Assembly (NCBI GenBank): GCA_017467605.1
Contig: JAFUSQ010000007.1
Span: forward strand, 29,246-93,245
DNA length: 64,000 nt
Source: a bacterium
Lineage (GTDB): Bacteria; Cyanobacteriota; Vampirovibrionia; Gastranaerophilales; Gastranaerophilaceae
Direction of reading: 5' to 3'
Part shown: positions 58,768-64,000 of the stretch, piece after piece
Layout of the letters: every line of letters begins with the position of its first letter
Position numbering within the stretch: the first letter of the stretch is position 1
The notes under the pieces: generated by a model
The model's database searches: none
Told to the model about the DNA's origin: nothing
What the model saw: only the letters and a program-made list of their open reading frames with translations
Position numbers and translations under genes: made by a program

Positions 58768-58989
58768 TTATTTAGGCTGCAGTATAATAGAATATCCCAA
58801 AACGTCGCATATTTGTTGAAGCTCACGAACTCTCAAATTGTTTCGCAGTAATCTGTTTGCAAAGGTTGATTGCGGAATGTCATCATCAAATTTTATTTTG
58901 ATTTTTTCCATAAGAGTTTTTTGTGACATTTTGTTACGTGCCACCAGAACCCTTACTATTTCCCTGTCGTCCCAGCCTGTTACGTCCAT
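58768..58989 (-). CDS. Small helix-turn-helix regulator R7
   Basis: The 73 residues read DDREIVRVLVARNKMSQKTL, then PQSTFANRLLRNNLRVRELQ, a compact Cro/XRE-like domain of the same plan as R1. A promoter TTGTCT-16 bp-TATAAT ends 6 nt before the ATG, with no Shine-Dalgarno site, so the mRNA is almost certainly leaderless. It is divergent from P7. Confidence 0.78.
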   Translation of the reverse strand: MDVTGWDDREIVRVLVARNKMSQKTLMEKIKIKFDDDIPQSTFANRLLRNNLRVRELQQICDVLGYSIILQPK

Positions 58990-58995
58990 AAATAC

Positions 58996-59079
58996 ATTAT
59001 ATTTTAAACCTAACGCTAGACAAATATAATAATATTAATTTATAATATAAATATAAATTCAATATATTAATTAATATTA
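58996..59079. promoter_or_regulatory. Divergent R7/P7 promoters with overlapping -35 boxes and an inverted repeat
   Basis: The R7 promoter uses ATTATA (58996-59001, rc TATAAT) and AGACAA (59018-59023, rc TTGTCT). The P7 promoter uses TAGACA (59017-59022) and TATAAT (59041-59046), 18 bp apart. The two -35 boxes overlap. TAATATTAATT (59030-59040) and its exact complement AATTAATATTA (59069-59079) flank the P7 start region and may be R7 sites. Confidence 0.6.
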
Positions 59080-59097
59080 ACATGAAAGGAAGTCATT

Positions 59098-59778
59098 ATG
59101 AAAAAAGGATTTACTCTTGCAGAAACTCTGATAACTATAGGTATAATCGGTGTTGTATCAGCATTAACAATACCTGCACTTATTACGAATTATCAAAAAC
59201 AACAAACAGCTACATTGTTAAAAAAGACTTATGCCGATTTAAAAAATATAATTCGTCTTTCTATTGTTGAAAATGATGAACCCTCAGGGTGGAAATATCC
59301 GGAAGATTCTAGCAAGGCTGCCTGTGAAGATTTTATAAAGACATATTATTTCCCTTTTATTAAAGGCGGTGTTGGCAGAATCCCAGCTTCGTATAGAATA
59401 AAAAACTTAAATGGACTAGGATCTTTTATGCCCTCATGCGGATTTGAAATGGCTGATGGACGCTTAATTTCGTTTTTCCCGAATATTAATAATAGTTATA
59501 TTTGGCTCTTTGCGGATATTAATGGTAACAAAACTCCAAACAGAGCCGGACGTGATGTGTTTGTATTTGAGGCATACACATCATATGATGTCTATGGTTG
59601 GGGTAAAGGAAATAGTGCAAATTTTCTGTCTACTTTTGGTGTCGAATTGGTAGATAGGAACAATGCAAGCGGTTATGGTTGCTCAAAAGAGAATAAATAT
59701 GGTTCTTATGCCGGTTGGTACTGTGCATCTTTGATAATGCTAAATAACTGGAAAATTCCAAAAGATTATCCTTGGTAG
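59098..59778 (+). CDS. Type IV pilin-like protein P7
   Basis: The protein has 226 residues. GAAAGGAAG precedes the ATG. The leader MKKG|FTLAETLITIGIIG is minimal. The body has DINGNKTPNRAGRDVFVFE and ends WYCASLIMLNNWKIPKDYPW, so it belongs with P2, P3 and P6. Cysteines occur near residues 62, 105 and the end. It is followed by a repeat-filled gap. Confidence 0.9.
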   Translation: MKKGFTLAETLITIGIIGVVSALTIPALITNYQKQQTATLLKKTYADLKNIIRLSIVENDEPSGWKYPEDSSKAACEDFIKTYYFPFIKGGVGRIPASYRIKNLNGLGSFMPSCGFEMADGRLISFFPNINNSYIWLFADINGNKTPNRAGRDVFVFEAYTSYDVYGWGKGNSANFLSTFGVELVDRNNASGYGCSKENKYGSYAGWYCASLIMLNNWKIPKDYPW

Positions 59779-59833
59779 AGGTGTGTATCATGTGAATAGG
59801 TAAAAAAGTAAATAAGTTTTTTGCGATTTATTT

Positions 59834-60004
59834 TGTCACCCTGAACTGACTAGAAAATTAGTTGAGCTTGCGAAACGTAATTTTCTGTTCCTACTCGGTG
59901 ATTCAGGGTCTATTTTTTAATAGATTTTGAAATACCTAACAGTTTAGCCGACGGATATAGGTTCACACAAAAATTTTTAGATTCTGGAACAAGTTCAGAA
60001 TGAC
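59834..60004. repeat. Dispersed repeats between P7 and rex, one with a nested hairpin
   Basis: The outer ACCCTGAA (59838-59845) pairs with TTCAGGGT (59902-59909). Inside it AGAAAATTA (59852-59860) pairs with TAATTTTCT (59878-59886). A further unit, GATTCTGGAACAAGTTCAGA with ATGACA, ends at 60004. No gene is seen in 59779-60025. Confidence 0.75.
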
Positions 60005-60025
60005 AGGATTAATGACCGATAAGAT

Positions 60026-60643
60026 TTACACCAAATTATACGTAAACTGCAAGAAATTCCCCATAAGATTTTCATTCCAGACTTGGACTTCATCAGGAAC
60101 ATCAAGAACAGTAGGTGTAAAATTCCATATATATTTAATACCGATTTTTACAAGGAAATCTGCAGTAGTCTGTGCGTGTTTAGCTGGTACGGTTAATATT
60201 GCGATATCAACATAATGCTGCCAAACATATATCGGTAACTCTTTTATATCCAAAATTTTTTTATTATTAATTTCTTTTCCTATTTTATCAGGATCATTGT
60301 CAAAAAGGTTTATTATATTCAATCCGTAACTTGTAAAGTTGTCATATTTTGCCAGTGCCATACCCAAATTCCCTGCCCCAACAATAAATGCCCTTTTATC
60401 TTTTGCAAATCCAAGCGTTGTTTCTATTGATTTTTTAAGCTCTTTTACAATATAGCCGACTCTTGATTTCCCTGAATTGTTGAGTAAATTTATATCCTTT
60501 CTGACCTGTGAATCATCAATATGTAAAAGCTTGGCGATTTGTTTACTTGAAATATATTCATTGCCTTCAAGTATAAAATCTTTTAATATACAGTGATACA
60601 AGGTCAAACGATTTATTACTTTATCGGGAATTTGTTTTTTCAT
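60026..60643 (-). CDS. rex: Redox-sensing transcriptional repressor Rex
   Basis: The protein has 205 residues. The N-terminal winged helix has YISSKQIAKLLHIDDSQVRKD, the DNA-recognition part. The Rossmann domain has AFIVGAGNLGMALAKY, then FDNDPDKIG and AILTVPAKHAQ. It senses NADH/NAD+ and represses fermentation or respiration genes. It is a single gene; no target operon is obvious nearby. Confidence 0.94.
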   Translation of the reverse strand: MKKQIPDKVINRLTLYHCILKDFILEGNEYISSKQIAKLLHIDDSQVRKDINLLNNSGKSRVGYIVKELKKSIETTLGFAKDKRAFIVGAGNLGMALAKYDNFTSYGLNIINLFDNDPDKIGKEINNKKILDIKELPIYVWQHYVDIAILTVPAKHAQTTADFLVKIGIKYIWNFTPTVLDVPDEVQVWNENLMGNFLQFTYNLV

Positions 60644-60698
60644 AGGGGTATTTTATCATAAAAACTTTTACTAAATTTTATGCTATAATAACTTTATT

Positions 60699-61124
60699 AT
60701 GAAACATACATTTGAGCAAAGAATTTTTTATGCTGATACGGATTCATACGGTGTAGTCTGGCATGGCTCTTATTTAAGATTAATGGAAATGGGCAGAGTA
60801 TACTGGACTGAAGCTGTCGGATTTAATCTGATTGATTTGAAAGAGAATCATGATGTAGTTATACCTGTTGCCGGGGTAAATATTAAATACAAAATGTCAG
60901 CTAAGGTAGATGATGTCGTCATTGTTGAGACTGAATTGGCTTCATATAACGGTTTAACTGCGGTATTTAGACAAATTATTAGAAATAAAGAATCCGGCAG
61001 AATATATACAGATGCGAAAGTAACTATAGTTGCGGTATCTAATTCAGGCAAATTGTATAGAAAGATGCCTGAAATGCTTGACAAAGTTTTTAAAAAGGAG
61101 CTTGAATGTCTACAACCCGTTTAA
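60699..61124 (+). CDS. Acyl-CoA thioesterase, YbgC/4HBT family
   Basis: The protein has 141 residues with a single hot-dog domain. RIFYADTDSYGVVWHGSYLR carries the catalytic Asp and the family His. It hydrolyses a short- or medium-chain acyl-CoA; the substrate is not known. Its end overlaps rluB by 19 bp, so the two are coupled. Confidence 0.88.
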   Translation: MKHTFEQRIFYADTDSYGVVWHGSYLRLMEMGRVYWTEAVGFNLIDLKENHDVVIPVAGVNIKYKMSAKVDDVVIVETELASYNGLTAVFRQIIRNKESGRIYTDAKVTIVAVSNSGKLYRKMPEMLDKVFKKELECLQPV

Positions 61125-61837
61125 ATAAATATATTGCATCATCAGGATTATGCTCTCGAAGAAAGGCTGATGAACTCATAGAATCCGGAGTTGTTATGGT
61201 AAATGGTAAAAAAGTTACCGAACTGGGATATGGGGTTCAAGCTAAAGATAAAGTTTTTGTCAACGGAAAAATGATTCACCCTGTAAAACACGAATATTAC
61301 AGATTTTACAAACCTGCAGGATATATAACGACATCTGATGACGAAAAAGGCAGAAAAACAATTTATGATTTATTGCCTGAAAATTTGCATCATCTAAAAC
61401 CCGTAGGACGTTTGGACAGAGAATCTACGGGGTTGATTATTTTGACAAATGACGGAGATTTAATTAATGAATTAACTCACCCGTCTGCAAAAGTTCCAAA
61501 ATTATACAAAGTTTCAATCAATGGTAAAATTACCCAAGATGATATCAACAAAATGTATAAAGGTATCGAAATTGAACAGAATAAAACGGCTTACGCACAG
61601 GTAGATGTATTGGATTTCGATAACAATTCGACTACTATGGAAATTTTGCTCTATCAGGGGTTAAACAGACAAATTCGTAAGATGTTTGAAATTTTAGGAT
61701 ATGAAGTCGTTACCCTAAAAAGAATACAACACGCAACTCTTACTCTTGAAGGGCTTAAACGGGGAGAATTTAAACCTATTAAACCCGGTCAAATTAAAGA
61801 TTTAAAGAACTTTTTAAACAGGATTAGCAGCAAATAA
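61106..61837 (+). CDS. rluB: 23S rRNA pseudouridine synthase, RsuA/RluB family
   Basis: The protein has 243 residues. An S4 RNA-binding domain covers residues 1-48 (RLNKYIASSGLCSRRKADEL). The catalytic motif is VGRLDRESTGLIILTNDGDL, with the Asp nucleophile. LYQGLNRQIRKMFEILGY closes the domain. RluB is the more likely assignment than RsuA. AAGGAG lies upstream, inside the thioesterase gene. Confidence 0.9.
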   Translation: MSTTRLNKYIASSGLCSRRKADELIESGVVMVNGKKVTELGYGVQAKDKVFVNGKMIHPVKHEYYRFYKPAGYITTSDDEKGRKTIYDLLPENLHHLKPVGRLDRESTGLIILTNDGDLINELTHPSAKVPKLYKVSINGKITQDDINKMYKGIEIEQNKTAYAQVDVLDFDNNSTTMEILLYQGLNRQIRKMFEILGYEVVTLKRIQHATLTLEGLKRGEFKPIKPGQIKDLKNFLNRISSK

Positions 61838-61851
61838 TTTATTTTAGCCCT

Positions 61852-61885
61852 CGCCCTGCGGGAGAGGGTTGGGTGAGGGGGCTTT
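61852..61885. repeat. Dispersed 'ccctcgccctgcgggagaggg' type repeat before coaE
   Basis: CCCTCGCCCTGCGGGAGAGG, then GTTGGGTGAGGGGG, pairs within itself. The GAGGGGG end lies 7-8 nt before the coaE ATG and is the only visible Shine-Dalgarno site. A similar block in opposite orientation lies in the P4 leader (about 26345-26372). Confidence 0.7.
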
Positions 61886-61887
61886 TG

Positions 61888-62460
61888 ATGTTAAAAGTAG
61901 CTATTGTAGGAAATATTGCAAGCGGGAAATCTACGGTTGAGGAAATTTTAATTCAGAAGAATTTTCCTGTACTTGATACAGATAAGGTTTGTCATTATTG
62001 GCTTGATAAGACTGATGAAATCAGAGAAACTTTTTCGCATTACGATATTTTTGACGGGGATAAAATTTCAAGGGAAAAACTTGGTAAAATTGTATTTGAT
62101 AATTCCGATTTAAAAAAAAGACTGGAAAATATCTTATATCCCTATGTAAGAGTTGAAATAGCAAGGTTTTTTGCCAAAAACATAAACTCTTGTGCTGCAT
62201 TTGTTTCGATACCGCTTTTGTTTGAAGCAGGTATGGAAGATTTGTTTGATAAAATTTTATTTGTTTATTGTGATGATGAAACAAGATTAAATCGTTTAAT
62301 AACTCGAAACGGGTATTCCAAAGATTATGCTCAAAAAAGAATTGATTCCCAGTTATCTCAAGATGTAAAAATAAATCGTTCGGATTGGGTTATCTATAAT
62401 AATTCAACTAAAGAAGATTTAAAAATTTCTGTCATTAACTTAATTGAACAAATCCGCTAA
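61888..62460 (+). CDS. coaE: Dephospho-CoA kinase
   Basis: It carries out the last step of CoA synthesis. The ATG at 61888 gives 190 residues starting MLKVAIVGNIASGKSTVEEI, with the Walker A loop at residues 8-15; a GTG five codons upstream lies inside the repeat. LDTDKVCHYW, FVSIPLLFEAGM and the C-terminal SDWVIYNNST match the family. The last 26 bp overlap the convergent CHAP gene. Confidence 0.93.
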   Translation: MLKVAIVGNIASGKSTVEEILIQKNFPVLDTDKVCHYWLDKTDEIRETFSHYDIFDGDKISREKLGKIVFDNSDLKKRLENILYPYVRVEIARFFAKNINSCAAFVSIPLLFEAGMEDLFDKILFVYCDDETRLNRLITRNGYSKDYAQKRIDSQLSQDVKINRSDWVIYNNSTKEDLKISVINLIEQIR

Positions 62461-63265
62461 GTTCTGTATTGTACGGGTAATATCTTGTCTCAACAACTTC
62501 GTCTGTAGCGCGTTTTGTCGGGACATTACCTTCGATTACATCAAATGAGCCGTCTTTATATTTTTTAGATACAATTCCTATGTGCGAAGCTCCGTTTTCG
62601 CGCAAAATCATTAAATCTCCGAGTTTGACTTTTGATTTAATTAATTCAACTTTATCATCTGCGTTTGCGGTATTGAGAAATTTGCCGTTATCGATTGCCC
62701 ATTGTTTAATATTTTCGCATCTCCAGCTTCCAAACCCCTTTGGAGGATTTAAACCTCTTTGCTTATACGATTCTTTTACGACATAAGTTACGAAATCTGC
62801 GCACCACTCAGTATCATTTGAAAATTTCTTAAATGACCCGTCTTTTTCGTTGTAACCGATATATTTGCGGGCATTTTTTACAAACGACTGTCCGATATCT
62901 TTTTTATCTTGTTTAGTATTTTTTGAAGTTTTGTTTATTTCGTTAAGATAGCTAATGGAGTTAGCCCTTGAAATTCCTGTATCAGAATCTGCAAATGTGT
63001 ATATTCCTGTTCTGTTGTTTGAATTGTAATTATTAGAAAAATAATGAAAAAACGGTAAAATAAACGGATTATTTTGATTACTGTTTCTAAAAGTAAATCC
63101 GTTATTGCTGAATTTGAAATTGCCTGTTTCTGATGGTTTGAATTTGTACGACGGACCATTAACAGGTAAAGTTTTTATCCAAGGTGGATTGTTGTACGCT
63201 GATAATACAGGTAAAATATCTGTTTTTTCGGTTATCGGACGAAAAGTATTGTCAAAATAATTCAT
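62435..63265 (-). CDS. CHAP-domain cysteine hydrolase
   Basis: The protein has 276 residues. The first 125 residues are polar and Asn-rich without a signal peptide. The CHAP domain follows: DTEWCADFVTYVV with the catalytic Cys near residue 155, GASHIGIVSKK with the His, and VIEGN with the Asn. It should cleave peptidoglycan peptides as an amidase or endopeptidase. GGGGAAAC precedes the ATG. It lies 80 bp after the cysteine-rich gene on the same strand. Confidence 0.85.
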   Translation of the reverse strand: MNYFDNTFRPITEKTDILPVLSAYNNPPWIKTLPVNGPSYKFKPSETGNFKFSNNGFTFRNSNQNNPFILPFFHYFSNNYNSNNRTGIYTFADSDTGISRANSISYLNEINKTSKNTKQDKKDIGQSFVKNARKYIGYNEKDGSFKKFSNDTEWCADFVTYVVKESYKQRGLNPPKGFGSWRCENIKQWAIDNGKFLNTANADDKVELIKSKVKLGDLMILRENGASHIGIVSKKYKDGSFDVIEGNVPTKRATDEVVETRYYPYNTELSGFVQLS

Positions 63266-63345
63266 GTTTCCCCGTTCTATTTTCCCCTATATTTATATAA
63301 AGGATTTTCAAACAGAAAAATTGCTTTTTTGTTACAATTTTTTAA

Positions 63346-64000
63346 TTACGGTAAATAAATATCAGCGGATAAACCAACTGGAGCTGCTCCGGTTACGGGC
63401 TTACCTCTGTATGTGTAGTGTACATCATATATATTATCAGTTACACTAGCAAATTGAGCTCCCCAGCTATTGTAAAAACAATAGCCTTCTGAAATTGCAT
63501 AGTAATATGAGTGAGTCCCTGCTCCACAGAAGCTCAAAGTTCCTGATTTACAGGAAGAAGCACTGTTTGGTCCAATTATATCATATTTAAAAGTTGCACA
63601 TAACTGTTCAGGATATTTTAGTGCGCCACCGCCGTGCTTCATTCCCAAAAGATCGTATTTTAATACAAAACATTCTCTCATGCCATTAGGACAATACATA
63701 TTCTCATATGGGTGTAATCCATTTTGCAGATAAACTGACAAGTCAGCTTTTTCATGACAAACATTTTGCCCGCTATTAGAGTTATAAACACTTGAATAGC
63801 TGCAACACGCATCATCAATACCTGAAATACTGCGACGACTGCAACAAGCTTCACTGCCGGCAAGTTCAGATTGTGCGCAGCAGTAACCGCTATTTGAATC
63901 ATTTATCCCTTTAGTTTTACAGCATTCAACGTTGTTACTAAGTTCACTGTAATTACAACAGTAACTTTTGTTAGAATCGGTAATTCCCTGATACTCACAA
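63346..64000 (-). CDS. C-terminal part of a cysteine-rich repeat protein (partial)
   Basis: The frame is open from the window edge to the TAA at 63346, so at least 217 residues remain. The first 85 carry a repeat of about 24 residues: GITDSNKSYCCNYSEL, ECCKTKGINDSNSGYCCAQ, then SELAGSEACC, ending with ACCSYSSVYNSNSGQNVC. CC pairs thus recur every 10-14 residues. The last 120 residues are a non-repeated, Gly/Tyr-rich domain with five further cysteines. It is presumably secreted and disulfide-bonded. The start, and any pilin-like N-terminus, lies outside the window. Confidence 0.75.
   Translation of the reverse strand, partial: CEYQGITDSNKSYCCNYSELSNNVECCKTKGINDSNSGYCCAQSELAGSEACCSRRSISGIDDACCSYSSVYNSNSGQNVCHEKADLSVYLQNGLHPYENMYCPNGMRECFVLKYDLLGMKHGGGALKYPEQLCATFKYDIIGPNSASSCKSGTLSFCGAGTHSYYYAISEGYCFYNSWGAQFASVTDNIYDVHYTYRGKPVTGAAPVGLSADIYLP

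Overview
The window is AT-rich, gene-dense chromosome from what is most likely an uncultured gut bacterium of the Gastranaerophilales (Vampirovibrionia, formerly Melainabacteria). This assignment is inference. It rests on many pilin-like proteins that start with FTLAEvLITlGIIGvVaA and carry a DxNGxxxPNxxGxDxF motif, Kdo genes that imply a lipopolysaccharide outer membrane, a cyanobacterial-style OmpR response regulator without a kinase, and an anaerobic 2-oxoacid:ferredoxin oxidoreductase together with Rex. No prophage, IS transposase, CRISPR array or rRNA gene was found. There is one tRNA (Pro).

Layout. 1-4.9 kb: rnc, rpe, cdd, rpsU and small unknown genes. 6.3-8.9 kb: a VorDBAC-type oxidoreductase operon on the minus strand. 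9.1-16.2 kb: a 1932-residue coiled-coil protein overlapping a GlcD-like oxidase. 17.5-20.3 kb: kdsD-kdsC, queD, uppP. 20.3-25.7 kb: two unknown membrane proteins joined to a GH13 protein. 27-28.3 kb: leuC. 28.6-33.1 kb: two low-complexity unknown proteins, a GIY-YIG gene embedded in repeats, and a lone pilin with a strong promoter. 33.2-37.2 kb: uvrA and two related exported proteins. 37.3-40.1 kb: rpsE-rpmD-rplO-secY without rplR. 41.3-43 kb: a response regulator and speD. 43.1-50.3 kb: a long minus-strand envelope run (acyltransferase, nitrilase-like, dacB, GT2, Gfo/Idh, pgsA, trmL, nnrD). 51.7-64 kb: yidC, queA, a lytic transglycosylase, tuf, coaX, rex, a thioesterase, rluB, coaE, a CHAP hydrolase and the end of a cysteine-rich repeat protein.

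The most striking feature is a recurring two-gene module. Seven times in 64 kb a small helix-turn-helix regulator (R, about 70-80 aa) sits head to head with a pilin-like gene (P): R1/P1 at 2.2 kb, R2/P2 at 5.7 kb, R3/P3 at 16.5 kb, R4/P4 at 26 kb, R5/P5 at 40.5 kb, R6/P6 at 50.8 kb and R7/P7 at 59 kb. An eighth regulator (R8, 54.3 kb) faces a 37-residue membrane peptide that may be a pilin remnant. Each gap of 48-121 bp holds its own palindrome or inverted repeat, usually over the pilin promoter. The P genes have Shine-Dalgarno sites, whereas most R genes have a -10 box 6-8 nt before the ATG and look leaderless. A ninth pilin at 31.1-31.9 kb has no regulator and may be the major subunit. I infer a set of separately repressed minor pilins.

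The second theme is dispersed palindromic repeats of the 'tgtcaccctgaa ... ttcagggt' and 'cattgcgaggag' types. They fill intergenic gaps and have also entered genes: rpe carries one in frame, the leaders of P3 and P4 are largely repeat-derived, and the ends of coaX and the GIY-YIG gene and the translation start of coaE use repeat sequence.
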